Of a DNA stretch of 64,000 nt, positions 1 to 8,038 are shown in pieces (within the stretch, counting starts at the first letter, position 1; the number at the start of each line of letters is the position of its first letter). Where the stretch lies: positions 34,946 through 98,945 of the forward strand of contig DDXV01000064.1 in NCBI GenBank assembly GCA_002347815.1, given 5' to 3'. Under the pieces are notes generated by a model, which saw nothing but the letters and a program-made list of their open reading frames with translations, was not told the DNA's origin and searched no databases. Origin of the DNA: Syntrophaceae bacterium UBA2251 (GTDB lineage: Bacteria; Desulfobacterota; Syntrophia; Syntrophales; UBA2251). Made by a program: the position numbers and the translations under genes.

Positions 1-413
1 AGGGTGGTGGGGGCCATCTGGCCGCCCGTCATCCCGTAGACGGCGTTGTTCATGAAGATGATCGTGAAGTTCTCGCCCCGGTTGGCGGCGTGGAACGTCT
101 CCGCGATGCCGATGGCAGCGAGATCGCCGTCCCCCTGGTACGAGAAGACGAGGCACTCCGGACGGACGCGCTTGATGCCCGTCGCCACGGCCGGTCCCCG
201 GCCGTGCATGGCCTCGATCATGTCCACGTCGAAGTAGTTGTAGGCGAGCACGGCGCAGCCCGCCGGCGGCACGCCGATGGTGGTGCCGCGGACGCCCAGC
301 TCGTCGATGATCTCGGCGATGACCCGGTGGGCGATGCTGTGGCCGCACCCCGGGCAATAGTGAAAGACGAATTTCTTTCTCAACGATTCCGGTCTGCTGA
401 AAACCTTTTTCAT
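1..413 (-). CDS. 2-oxoacid:ferredoxin oxidoreductase, beta (TPP-binding) subunit, partial
   Basis: N-terminal 137 residues of the thiamine-pyrophosphate subunit of a 2-oxoacid:ferredoxin oxidoreductase, cut by the window edge. Reading the minus strand from the ATG at 413 gives MKKVFSRPESLRKKF, then the family hallmark CPGCGH at about residue 20. A GDGD motif lies near residue 95 and the TPP/Mg-binding stretch NNAVYGMTGGQ near residue 124. With the alpha and ferredoxin subunits encoded just upstream it should oxidatively decarboxylate a 2-oxoacid to acyl-CoA, reducing ferredoxin in the cytoplasm. The gene order ferredoxin-alpha-beta suggests that a gamma subunit follows outside the window. Substrate (branched-chain 2-oxoacid versus 2-oxoglutarate) cannot be fixed from the sequence. 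Confidence 0.93.
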   Translation of the reverse strand, partial: MKKVFSRPESLRKKFVFHYCPGCGHSIAHRVIAEIIDELGVRGTTIGVPPAGCAVLAYNYFDVDMIEAMHGRGPAVATGIKRVRPECLVFSYQGDGDLAAIGIAETFHAANRGENFTIIFMNNAVYGMTGGQMAPTT

Positions 414-439
414 TGCGGTCCTTTTCTCTCGAAGTTCCC

Positions 440-1501
440 TTACCGGTCGCGCCGGTATTGACGGACGATCACGTTGGCCAGTTCCACCGGCGTGGGGACC
501 ACGCCGCCCGGACGACCGTGGAAGGCGATGTCCGCGTATCCCTGCAGGGCCAGGCGGACGTCCTCCAGCATCTGCCCCGTGCTCATCTCGAAGACGAAGA
601 ATTTCTTCCGGGTGCCCGCCAGCCGCCTCAGCTCCTCGGTGGGGAACGGCCAGAGGCTGATCGGGCGGAAGAGGCCGGCCTTGATCCCGTGGTCGCCCAG
701 GCGCTTGATGGCCCCTTTGGCGACGCGTGCCGCGGTGCCGTACGCCACGATGACGATGTCGGCTTCATCCGTGTTAAAGATCTCGCAGCGGGTTTCCTTG
801 GCCGCGATCACCCGGTATTTCCGGTCGAGCTTCCAGTTGTGCTCCTCCATGTCGAGGGGGTCGAGGATCAGGCCCTTGATGGTCTTGGCCTTGCCCGTGC
901 CCGCGCCCTTAAGGACGTAATCCGCGCTGTACTGCCGGGGCTTGGGTTCCTTGAAGACCACCGGCTCCATCATCTGGCCGATCATGCCGTCGGCGAGCAG
1001 GACCACGGGAATGCGATAGCGGTCGGCGAGATCGAAGGCGTCCATCGTGAGATCCGCCAACTCCTGGCAGGTCCCCGGCGCCAGCACGATCGTCCGGTAG
1101 TCCCCGTGACCGCCGCCCCGCGTGGCCTGGAAATAGTCGCCCTGGGAGGGGCGGATGTTCCCCAGGCCCGGTCCGCCGCGCATCATGTTGACGATGACGC
1201 CGGGCAGCTCCTGGGCGGCCATGGACGAGATGCCCTCCTGCTTGAGGGAGATCCCGGGACCGGAGGAGGAGGTCATGGCCCTCGCCCCCGCGCTGGCGGC
1301 GCCGGCCACCATGTTGATGGCCGCGATTTCACTTTCCGACTGGATGAAAACGCCCCCCTCCACCTTGCGGAGGTTCTCCGCCATGTACTCGGGGATCTCG
1401 TTCTGCGGCGTGATCGGGTAGCCCGCGTAAAACCGGCATCCGGCCCGGATCGCGGCCTCGCCGATGATTCTGTTTCCCTGCATCAATACCTTGCTATTCA
1501 C
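440..1501 (-). CDS. vorB: 2-oxoacid:ferredoxin oxidoreductase alpha subunit, VorB type
   Basis: About 353 residues. It opens with VLMQGNRIIGEAAIRAGCRF and GYPITPQNEIPEYM, followed by ESEIAAINMVAGAASAGARA and SSSGPGISLKQEG, the conserved pyrimidine-domain core of alpha subunits. It is closest to the type annotated as 3-methyl-2-oxobutanoate dehydrogenase VorB. I chose the GTG at 1501, which overlaps the TAG of the ferredoxin gene and has a GAGG purine run 5 bases upstream. The ATG at 1483 (MQGN) is the alternative. A longer in-frame extension to 1684 runs through the ferredoxin gene and is not real. The gene is co-transcribed with the ferredoxin and beta genes and translationally coupled to the former. 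The subunit carries no gamma domain, so gamma must be separate. Confidence 0.93.
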   Translation of the reverse strand: MNSKVLMQGNRIIGEAAIRAGCRFYAGYPITPQNEIPEYMAENLRKVEGGVFIQSESEIAAINMVAGAASAGARAMTSSSGPGISLKQEGISSMAAQELPGVIVNMMRGGPGLGNIRPSQGDYFQATRGGGHGDYRTIVLAPGTCQELADLTMDAFDLADRYRIPVVLLADGMIGQMMEPVVFKEPKPRQYSADYVLKGAGTGKAKTIKGLILDPLDMEEHNWKLDRKYRVIAAKETRCEIFNTDEADIVIVAYGTAARVAKGAIKRLGDHGIKAGLFRPISLWPFPTEELRRLAGTRKKFFVFEMSTGQMLEDVRLALQGYADIAFHGRPGGVVPTPVELANVIVRQYRRDR

Positions 1502-1706
1502 GGTAAACCTCGATGGCGATTTCCGGACAGGTGATGGCGCACAGGGCGCACCCCGTGCACTTGCCGTCGTCCTGGAAGCAGACGGGCCGGTAGCCCTTGG
1601 AGTTGTATTCCTTCCCGGCGACGATATTTGCGTGTTTGCATGCAAAGACGCACAGATGGCACTCCTTGCACAACTCCTTGTCAATGGTGATCTTTCCCTT
1701 CGGCAC
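1494..1706 (-). CDS. 2x[4Fe-4S] ferredoxin (delta) subunit of 2-oxoacid oxidoreductase
   Basis: A 70-residue ferredoxin with two cysteine clusters: CKECHLCVFACKHAN near residue 11 and CTGCALCAITCPE near residue 50. The second is a classic CxxCxxCxxxCP motif, so two [4Fe-4S] clusters are expected. It carries electrons from the TPP active site of the complex to free ferredoxin. The GTG at 1706 is preferred because GAGGAG sits about 5 bases upstream. The longer ATG form (from 1733, adding MKEPHRGAT) lacks such a site. It is the first gene of the operon and its stop overlaps the alpha start. Confidence 0.92.
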   Translation of the reverse strand: MPKGKITIDKELCKECHLCVFACKHANIVAGKEYNSKGYRPVCFQDDGKCTGCALCAITCPEIAIEVYRE

Positions 1707-1799
1707 GGTCGCTCCTCGATGCGGTTCCTTCATTCACGGTCGCTGCCGCGACGGCGATTCCATAGCACGGGCGGCAGTAAAGATCAACTAAAGCCTGCG

Positions 1800-1828
1800 C
1801 TTATCGCGCAACTTGCCCGCAAAGTCAA
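1800..1828 (-). promoter_or_regulatory. sigma70-type promoter of the 2-oxoacid oxidoreductase operon
   Basis: Minus-strand TTGACT (1828-1823), a 17-base spacer and GATAAG (1805-1800). The predicted start of transcription lies near 1793, leaving a leader of about 87 bases before the ferredoxin start codon. This is consensus matching only. Confidence 0.5.
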
Positions 1829-1952
1829 GTGCGAAAAGCAGAAACATACCGTCCATGCGTCATTCATACGCAGGCGGGAACCCCGTATTCCGAGGCACAC
1901 GATAGATTTACGCCGACGCGGTAATGACGGGCGACTGCGGCCGCGACAGGGA

Positions 1953-1978
1953 GGGGCGCTTTCGAAGCGCCCGTTTTT
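1953..1978 (+). terminator. stem-loop with T-run beside the nusG-like gene
   Basis: GGGCGCTT and AAGCGCCC form an 8-bp stem with a 3-base loop, followed on the plus strand by GTTTTTT. The T-run is on the plus strand, so it is not a canonical terminator for the minus-strand nusG-like gene that ends at 1978. It could insulate the oxidoreductase promoter from plus-strand transcription. Confidence 0.45.
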
Positions 1979-2481
1979 TACAGGCGGGCGATCTGGAAGC
2001 CCTCGAGGCGGATGGCGACGGAGCGCTGCAGGAGCTCGATGGAGACGACGAAGACCTCCTTCTCGAAGTCCGTCTTGAGGACGACGCCCTCGATCCCGGC
2101 GAAGGGACCGTCGGTGATGCGGGCCGGCTCGCCGACCTTGGGGTACTGAAAATGCTGCACCTCCACGCGGGAAGCGACGATGCGCTGAATGGCGTCGATC
2201 TTCTCGTCGGGGACCGGGATCGGGTTGGGGTGATGGGGGGCGCCGAGCAGGGCGACGACGCCGAAGGTCTTCAGGACGTTGAGCTTCGTCTGGTTGTCCA
2301 GTGACATCAGCTCGATGAAGAGATACCCGGGAAACATGGGAAGCCGGATTTTTTTCCGGCGATCCTTGCGCCGGCTCCAAACCTCGATCTTGGGGAGAAA
2401 GGCGTTGAACCCCTTTTGGGACAGACCGAGATGCACGCGGTCTTCGTGGCGGCTGCGCGTATGGAGGGCGTACCAGGGCAC
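1978..2481 (-). CDS. NusG/RfaH-like specialised transcription antiterminator (NGN + KOW)
   Basis: 167 residues. The N-terminus (PWYALHTRSRHEDRVHLGL) and the segment RLPMFPGYLFIEL are the NGN-domain signature of specialised NusG paralogs (RfaH, UpxY, LoaP groups). The C-terminus VGEPARITDGPFAGIEGVV is a KOW domain. Such paralogs bind RNA polymerase and let it read through terminators in long polysaccharide or secondary-metabolite operons. Housekeeping NusG normally sits with rplK/rplA, which are absent here, so this is a specialised paralog. The start is GTG at 2481, without a strong ribosome-binding site. The likely client is the exopolysaccharide locus starting about 18 kb away, which is inference. 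Confidence 0.85.
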   Translation of the reverse strand: MPWYALHTRSRHEDRVHLGLSQKGFNAFLPKIEVWSRRKDRRKKIRLPMFPGYLFIELMSLDNQTKLNVLKTFGVVALLGAPHHPNPIPVPDEKIDAIQRIVASRVEVQHFQYPKVGEPARITDGPFAGIEGVVLKTDFEKEVFVVSIELLQRSVAIRLEGFQIARL

Positions 2482-2537
2482 GACGGGAAACCTGCTTTCC
2501 GGCCGCGGGATATTTCGGGCAAGCGGCCAATCAAGAT

Positions 2538-3644
2538 CTATACCGGTTGCGGATTTTTTTCAACGGTGAACTCGAAGATGGTGTCCCGCCCCCGGCGCCG
2601 CAGGCGGCGGGGCGTCAGGAGCAGGGCCTGGTCCATCCGGTCGAGTCCCAGGTCGCCGACCGCCTCCGTGCCGCGGCCGATGATCTTCGGGGCGACCACG
2701 ACGACGAGACGGTCGGCCAGCCGCGCCGCGAGCACCCGGGTGATGACCTCGGCCCCCCCCTCGATCAGGACCGACGAAATCCGGCGCTCCCCGAGCAGGC
2801 CGAGGAGGTGCGGAAGGCTCACGCGGCCCGTCCCGTCCGGGGGGACCGTGAGGACCTCGACGCCCGCCCGCTCCAGGCGCCGCCGCTTTTCCGGATCGGC
2901 GTCCCCGAGCGTCGCGATCAGCGTCCGCGCGTCGCCCCGGGCGGACAGAACGCGGGACGAAGGCGGCACCCGCAGGGTCGAATCCAGGATCACGCGCAGG
3001 GGATTGCGCCCCCGGACGTGGCGGACGGTCAGCTCCGGATCGTCGTTGATCACGGTGCCGACGCCCACCAGGATCGCGTCGTGGGTGCTCCGCAGTTCGT
3101 GGGCGAAGCGCAGGGAGGGAGGCGAACTGATCCAGCGGGAGTGGCCGGTCCGGGTGGCGATCCGCCCGTCCAGGGTTTGGGCGAACTTCAGGGTGACGAA
3201 GGGACGTCCCGTTCGCATAAAGGTGAAAAAGCGCTCGTTGAGCGCGAGACACGACGCCTCGAGGACGCCGACTTTCGTCTCGATCCCGTGGGCCCCGAGG
3301 GCCGCGATCCCCCGGCCGGAGACCAGCGGGTTGGGGTCGGTCGTGCCGACGATCACCCGCGCCGGCCGGATGGCGATCAGGCGCTCCACGCAGGGCGGCG
3401 TCCGGCCCTGGTGGCAGCAGGGCTCGAGGGTGACGTAAAACTGGGCGCCGGACGGGTCTTCGACGGCGCGTTCGATCGCGTTGACCTCGGCGTGGTTCTC
3501 GCCGCAGCAGGCGTGGAACCCCTCGCCGATGATCCGGCCGTTCTTCACGATGACCGCCCCCACCATCGGGTTGGGGCTGACCCGGCGCTCGCCCCCGCGG
3601 GCCAGTCGCAGGGCGCGCCGCATGTAGAATTCGTCCGTTTTCAC
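2538..3644 (-). CDS. ribD: riboflavin biosynthesis bifunctional deaminase/reductase RibD
   Basis: About 368 residues. The N-terminal deaminase domain shows HAEVNAIERA with the catalytic Glu, then PCCHQGRTPPC, together giving the His and two Cys zinc ligands. The C-terminal reductase domain begins at about RPFVTLKFAQTLDGRIATRTG and includes SRWIS and the IEGGAEV motif. It converts the GTP cyclohydrolase II product to 5-amino-6-ribitylamino-uracil phosphate in two steps. I prefer the GTG at 3644, which has GGGAGG six bases upstream, over the ATG at 3674, which has no ribosome-binding site. The gene is isolated from other rib genes in this window. Confidence 0.95.
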   Translation of the reverse strand: MKTDEFYMRRALRLARGGERRVSPNPMVGAVIVKNGRIIGEGFHACCGENHAEVNAIERAVEDPSGAQFYVTLEPCCHQGRTPPCVERLIAIRPARVIVGTTDPNPLVSGRGIAALGAHGIETKVGVLEASCLALNERFFTFMRTGRPFVTLKFAQTLDGRIATRTGHSRWISSPPSLRFAHELRSTHDAILVGVGTVINDDPELTVRHVRGRNPLRVILDSTLRVPPSSRVLSARGDARTLIATLGDADPEKRRRLERAGVEVLTVPPDGTGRVSLPHLLGLLGERRISSVLIEGGAEVITRVLAARLADRLVVVVAPKIIGRGTEAVGDLGLDRMDQALLLTPRRLRRRGRDTIFEFTVEKNPQPV

Positions 3645-3936
3645 GACCGCCTCCCTCTTGCCTTCATTTTTCATGACGGGGACGCCCGCTCCGAAACATT
3701 TTCCAGGCGCGCCTTCGGGGTCGGGATTCCCGGCCCTTCATACCATGGTTCCGGTGATATTTCGAAAGGGAAAATGACCGGGACGAGGGCGGCGGCGGAC
3801 GCACGCGTCATTTCCTGTTGCGCTGAGCGGCGATATGCGATACAGACAAATCGTTCGATCGCAATTCATGCCTGCATCAGGGAGCCGCGATGAAGGGAGT
3901 CGTTCGGTTCTCCCTGGCCGGATACGGGAGGGTTTC

Positions 3937-4392
3937 ATGATCGAGGGTGTGCACGTCAAGCAGTTGAAGGTGATCGCCGATGAGCGGGGGCGCCTCATGG
4001 AGATCCTGCGCGCCGACGACGCGTTCTTCGAGGGATTCGGCCAGGTCTACATGACCACGGCCTACCCCGGCGTGGTCAAGGGCTGGCACTACCACAAGAA
4101 GCAATCCGACAACATGGCCGTCGTCAGGGGGATGATGAAGATCGTCCTGTACGACGGCCGCGGGGACTCGCCGACCCGGGGGGAGATCAACGCCTTCTTC
4201 GCCGGGGAGCACAACCCCATCCTCATCCACATCCCGCCTTACGTCCATCACGGCTTCAAGTGCATCTCGCCGGACGAGGCCATTGTCGTCAACACGCCGA
4301 CGGAGGTCTACCGGTACGAGGAACCGGACGAGTTCCGCGTCGACCCCCACGTCAACGACATCCCCTACGACTGGGACCGCAAGGATGGCTGA
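3937..4392 (+). CDS. dTDP-4-dehydrorhamnose 3,5-epimerase-family cupin (short form)
   Basis: 151 residues, shorter than classical RmlC (about 180). Residues 1-30 (HVKQLKVIADERGRLMEILR), the motif GVVKGWHYHKKQSDNMAVV and HIPPYVHHGFKCI match the RmlC-like cupin fold with its conserved metal/active-site histidines. The classical active-site Asp/His pair cannot be confirmed by eye, so the reaction may be epimerisation or isomerisation of another nucleotide sugar. The ATG at 3937 has GGGAGGG just upstream; longer in-frame starts do not. No rmlABD partners are present. The likely role is supply of a deoxysugar for surface polysaccharide. Confidence 0.75.
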   Translation: MIEGVHVKQLKVIADERGRLMEILRADDAFFEGFGQVYMTTAYPGVVKGWHYHKKQSDNMAVVRGMMKIVLYDGRGDSPTRGEINAFFAGEHNPILIHIPPYVHHGFKCISPDEAIVVNTPTEVYRYEEPDEFRVDPHVNDIPYDWDRKDG

Positions 4393-4521
4393 GGGGAGAG
4401 CCGTGTCGATCCCGCGGAAACGGGAGCCCGGATTTTCCGGCCGCCGCCGGATTCACGCCTGCCCGGGACATGAGGAGGGGCCCCATTCGAGGGGGTTGCG
4501 GGCCGGGGAAAGGAGAGGGCC

Positions 4522-5298
4522 ATGACGGCGCTGTTCGTAGAGATTCTGGTCTTTGTCTTCGGCGCCGCCGTCGGGAGCTTCCTCAACGTCTGCATCTACC
4601 GGCTGCCGGCCGAGCAGTCCATCGTCCGCCCGGGCTCCCGCTGCCCGCATTGCCTCACGCCGATCCGCTGGTACGACAACCTCCCCCTCTTGAGCTTCCT
4701 CATCCTCAGGGGCCGCTGCCGCGCCTGCGCCGCCGCCATCTCGTGGCGCTATCCGGCCGTCGAGGGCCTCACCGCCCTCCTGGCCCTGCTCCTTTTCTGG
4801 AAGTACGGCCCCGGCGCGGCCTTCTTCGCCGCCTTCGCCTTCACGGCGGCGCTCATTGCCGTCACCTTCATCGACATCGATCACCAGATCATCCCCGACG
4901 TCATCTCCCTGCCGGGGATTCCCATCGGGTTTCTCCTGGCCGTCTTCGCCATGCGCCTCCCCTGGCTGGAAGCCCTCCTGGGGCTCCTGTTGGGCGGCGG
5001 GGTCCTCTACGCCATCGCGGTCGCCTACGAACTGGCCACGAAGCGAGAAGGGATGGGGGGCGGCGATATCAAGCTCCTGGCGATGATCGGGGCCTTCCTC
5101 GGCTGGAAGTCGCTGATCTTCATCCTGCTCGTCAGCTCGCTCACGGGCGCCGCCGTCGGCATCGCGCTGATGGTCGCCAAGGGGGCGGACACGAAGTATG
5201 CCGTGCCCTTCGGGCCCTTCCTGTCCCTGGCCGCCGTCGCCTACCTCTTCTTCGGCGCGGCGTTCTTCAATTTCCTGATGTTTCATCGGCTCTTTTGA
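4522..5298 (+). CDS. pilD: type IV prepilin peptidase / N-methyltransferase
   Basis: 258 residues with about seven to eight hydrophobic segments. It has the N-terminal GAAVGSFLNVCIYRLP signature and a four-cysteine cytoplasmic domain (CPHC near 42, CRAC near 69) typical of bifunctional enzymes. The two aspartyl-protease motifs are FIDIDHQIIPD and GMGGGDIKL. It cleaves the leader of class III prepilins at the inner membrane and N-methylates the new terminus. It sits directly before the minor pseudopilin cluster, whose products carry the matching G/F(T/S)LxE sites. A GGAGAGGGCC purine-rich site precedes the ATG. Confidence 0.95.
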   Translation: MTALFVEILVFVFGAAVGSFLNVCIYRLPAEQSIVRPGSRCPHCLTPIRWYDNLPLLSFLILRGRCRACAAAISWRYPAVEGLTALLALLLFWKYGPGAAFFAAFAFTAALIAVTFIDIDHQIIPDVISLPGIPIGFLLAVFAMRLPWLEALLGLLLGGGVLYAIAVAYELATKREGMGGGDIKLLAMIGAFLGWKSLIFILLVSSLTGAAVGIALMVAKGADTKYAVPFGPFLSLAAVAYLFFGAAFFNFLMFHRLF

Positions 5299-5497
5299 TC
5301 CCGTCCCCGTTCTGACGGACGCCGCCTTGTCGGCGCGCCCCTCGATCGGGAAAATGAAATTTTCCGGGATGGACAAATACGGAACGAGACGGTAGAATCC
5401 ACCCATGAAATCTTTCGGAGGGCAGGTTTTTTCAAGGTTGTGCGCGAAGTCTCCCATCGAGACCTCCCGCGCGTGGAACCGTCGGGCAGGCACGGAC

Positions 5498-6745
5498 ATG
5501 AATAAGGGCGCGCGTAAAACACACCGGGGGGCTTGCGGGAACGAGCGGGGCATGACCGTCGTGGTGGCCATCCTCATCGTGGTGGTCATCGTCATCGTCG
5601 GGTTTTCGACGCTGATGATGGTTTCGACCGATCTGCAGATCGCGGGGAACTATGGTTCGACGCAGAAGGCCCTGTTTTCCGCCGAGGCGGGGGTGAACGA
5701 AGCGCTGTCCCGGCTTCGGGCGGATTCGGCGAACCCGATCACCGACGCCCATCCTTCCAGCGCCACGTGGTCGGTGTACATCGGGACCGACGTGAAGGCC
5801 CAGGGCAAGGGATATGACACCACGAATGCCATGCACGTCCTCGTCTCCAGCCTGCAGTCGGCCCTCGACTACACGGTCCGGATCCGTCATCAGACCGACG
5901 GCGCGGGGAATCTTCTCTACTGGGGGGATGCCGACGGGGACGGCGACTACGAGCGCAACACGACCACCGGCAGCAACATCTATCTCATCTCCAGTTACGG
6001 GGCCTCTAGCGGATCCAACCGGACGATCGAGGTCGAGGCGGCGCGCAAGCCGCCACTCCCCGTTCCCGCCGCCCTGTCCGTCAATGCCGCGACCAGCATT
6101 CAGGGATCCAGCACTAACGTGATCGGCAACGACGCTTGCGGCAGTGCCGACAAGCCCGGCATCGTGACCGGCCAAGCGATATCGACAGTGACCACGAACG
6201 GCAACCCGACGATTGCCGGAACGACTCCGATCGTCCACACCAGCACGCCGCTCAACGTTCAGGCCCTGATCGATACCTATAAAACGAGCGCCAATTTCAC
6301 GTATCATGTGGAAAGCGCCACTCAAACCAATACCACGACACCCGGCCCCGGCGACGGCTGGGGAACGCCGGTGCTGGGGGAGTCCGACACGGATCCTTCC
6401 ACGTGCGGCGTGATGAACATCGTTTACTACAACACCAAGACGAGCGCGGGGGTTCCGACGGATATCAGCCTGACGGGGGGCGCCACGGGCTGCGGTCTTT
6501 TGCTGATCGAGGGCGATGCCTTCCTGCACGGCGGCTTTTCCTGGAACGGTGCTGTGCTGGTCTCGGGGTCGGTGACGTTCACCGGTGGCGGAACGAAAAA
6601 CGTGACGGGAGCGATGATCAGCGGGGGGTCGACCGACGCGGACGTGGTCGGAGGGAATGCCAATATCATTTACTGCTCGACGGCTATCCTGGCCCTGACC
6701 GCAAACCAGCCGCTCGACGTCCTGAGCTGGAAGGACGTTCGGTAA
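5498..6745 (+). CDS. PilX-like minor pilin with large C-terminal domain (copy 1)
   Basis: About 415 residues. After a basic leader with ERGMTVVVAILIVVV comes one hydrophobic helix, then STDLQIAGNYGSTQKALFSAEAGVNEA, the PilX N-terminal domain pattern. Ordinary PilX is about 150-200 residues. Here roughly 300 extra residues rich in Gly, Thr and Ser follow, with short beta-like repeats (LLLIEGDAFLHGGFSWNGAV, SGSVTFTGGG) that suggest a beta-helix or bactofilin-like passenger. The end, YCSTAILALT...LSWKDVR, matches the end of the second PilX-like protein in the window. The start is ATG at 5498; an upstream in-frame ATG at 5405 would place the leader too far in. The stop is 2 bases from the end of the convergent downstream gene. 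Confidence 0.8.
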   Translation: MNKGARKTHRGACGNERGMTVVVAILIVVVIVIVGFSTLMMVSTDLQIAGNYGSTQKALFSAEAGVNEALSRLRADSANPITDAHPSSATWSVYIGTDVKAQGKGYDTTNAMHVLVSSLQSALDYTVRIRHQTDGAGNLLYWGDADGDGDYERNTTTGSNIYLISSYGASSGSNRTIEVEAARKPPLPVPAALSVNAATSIQGSSTNVIGNDACGSADKPGIVTGQAISTVTTNGNPTIAGTTPIVHTSTPLNVQALIDTYKTSANFTYHVESATQTNTTTPGPGDGWGTPVLGESDTDPSTCGVMNIVYYNTKTSAGVPTDISLTGGATGCGLLLIEGDAFLHGGFSWNGAVLVSGSVTFTGGGTKNVTGAMISGGSTDADVVGGNANIIYCSTAILALTANQPLDVLSWKDVR

Positions 6746-6747
6746 AA

Positions 6748-7314
6748 CTATTTCCACCAGTCGGCGGGAAGAACACCCTTGTTCTGGCGCTTGACTTCAT
6801 CCGTGAGTTCATAGATCTGCGCGGAGATCGCCCGCATCTCGCGACGGGCCTGTTCCTTGGCGGGCTCGTCCTCAAGGCGGGCCGATTCGCGCATCCGGGC
6901 CATGGCGGCATCCAGTTGTCCCTGGAGTTCCCGTTTCCTGGCCTTGTAGGCGTCGAGGTCGACCTCTTCCGCCAGCGGTTTCAGGGCGGTCGCGGGGGCC
7001 GGGGCGGCGGACGTCTTCCCTTCGGGAGCGGCCGCGGGCGGGGTCGCCTCCTTCCCTTTGACGGCCGGGGCGGCAGGGCGGGGGGGCGCCGCCTCTGACG
7101 TCGTTGCGGCATCGTCCGATACGATCTTCAGCACCTCCCGGTTCTCGATGCCCATGACACCCGCGGAGGTTTGAAAAAGGATCATATCCCCCTCCCGGCT
7201 CCATGCGGGGGTTGTCAGGCGACTGCCGTTTTTGAGATAGATGACCGATGCCACCGGCGCGACGGACGGAAAAAGAAAGATCAGGATCAAGAGAAGACAT
7301 GGTATTCGCTTCAT
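6748..7314 (-). CDS. secreted coiled-coil protein with C-terminal GVLPADWW motif (paralog 1)
   Basis: 188 residues of unknown function. A clear signal peptide (MKRIPCLLLILIFLFPSVAPVAS) is followed by a short domain, VIYLKNGSRLTTPAWSREGD, of the kind found in periplasmic proteins that start with a Y/IxxLKNG strand. Then come a Pro/Ala linker and a charged helical segment of about 70 residues, ending in YELTDEVKRQNKGVLPADWWK. The same architecture and ending occur in the gene at 11596-12183. The gene converges on a PilX-like gene only 2 bases away. It has a GGAGGG ribosome-binding site and its own promoter. A periplasmic partner of the pseudopilins is inferred from position only. Confidence 0.8.
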   Translation of the reverse strand: MKRIPCLLLILIFLFPSVAPVASVIYLKNGSRLTTPAWSREGDMILFQTSAGVMGIENREVLKIVSDDAATTSEAAPPRPAAPAVKGKEATPPAAAPEGKTSAAPAPATALKPLAEEVDLDAYKARKRELQGQLDAAMARMRESARLEDEPAKEQARREMRAISAQIYELTDEVKRQNKGVLPADWWK

Positions 7315-7332
7315 ATCGCACCCTCCGGTTTC

Positions 7333-7362
7333 TCAATACCCCCGGCTTGCGGGACGCGTCAA
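7333..7362 (-). promoter_or_regulatory. sigma70-type promoter of PADWW paralog 1
   Basis: Minus-strand TTGACG (7362-7357), an 18-base spacer and TATTGA (7338-7333), placed about 20 bases upstream of the start codon at 7314. It implies independent expression of the gene rather than read-through. Confidence 0.45.
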
Positions 7363-7535
7363 GAAAATTTGACCGTCGATTTTTCGGAATTTCTCCTTTT
7401 CATTCAATTTCGTCTGTGGTTTAATGACTGCTGCCAGCAATCGCGCGGGTTTGATAAAGAAGTCGGGAATGCCGGACCGTTCGCCGGGGGGATTCTCCCG
7501 GCCATGAATCGTCGGCGGCCCATCGAAGAGGCGTC

Positions 7536-7985
7536 ATGCGGAGGAAGACCCACCGGGGCGGCTTCAGTCTGATGGAGCTGATCATCGTCGTGGCCATCAT
7601 GGCCATTCTTGCGACCGTTGCCGTCCCCTTCATGCAGACCTACATGGCGCAGCGGCGGCTCAACGGGGCGGCGAGGCTGGTCATGTCCGACCTCATGAAT
7701 GCCAGAATGACGGCCGTGTCACAAAACCGTAATGTTCAGGTGAGCTTTCCAACCTCCGCCGCCGCCACCTATACCTGCGATCCGACGTCGGCGGCGCTCT
7801 CCCGAAATATTCAGACCGGCTTCGGTTATCACGATGTGACCGTCGCGGCCGCCGCCAGTCCGACGTTCGTCTCGTCCGGGCGTCTGAGCGCCACCGTCGG
7901 GATGACCATTATCCTGACCAGCTCGACCCTTGGCCAGACGAAGTCGGTGACGGTCAACAGCTCCGGGCGGGTGGCGATCGAGTGA
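7536..7985 (+). CDS. GspH/FimT-type minor pseudopilin (copy 1)
   Basis: 149 residues. The leader MRRKTHRGG is followed by the prepilin peptidase site G/FSLMELIIVVAIMAIL with Glu at position +5, then the single N-terminal helix. The body VMSDLMNARMTAVSQNRNVQV is typical of GspH/FimT minor pseudopilins, which prime assembly of the pilus or type II secretion pseudopilus. It shares GAAR(L/Q)VMSDLMNARM with the second copy at 8911. It starts a plus-strand series of pilin genes. Confidence 0.9.
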   Translation: MRRKTHRGGFSLMELIIVVAIMAILATVAVPFMQTYMAQRRLNGAARLVMSDLMNARMTAVSQNRNVQVSFPTSAAATYTCDPTSAALSRNIQTGFGYHDVTVAAAASPTFVSSGRLSATVGMTIILTSSTLGQTKSVTVNSSGRVAIE

Positions 7986-8038
7986 GGGTAGGGGAACGGT
8001 CGCCGCCGCGGGCGATCGGGCGGGGAGGGTCTAAAACA

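Noticed and set aside
5348..5372. GGGAAAAT-GAA-ATTTTCC hairpin after pilD as a terminator
   Set aside because: The stem is AT-rich and no T-run follows; it could equally be an operator, and no firm role can be assigned.
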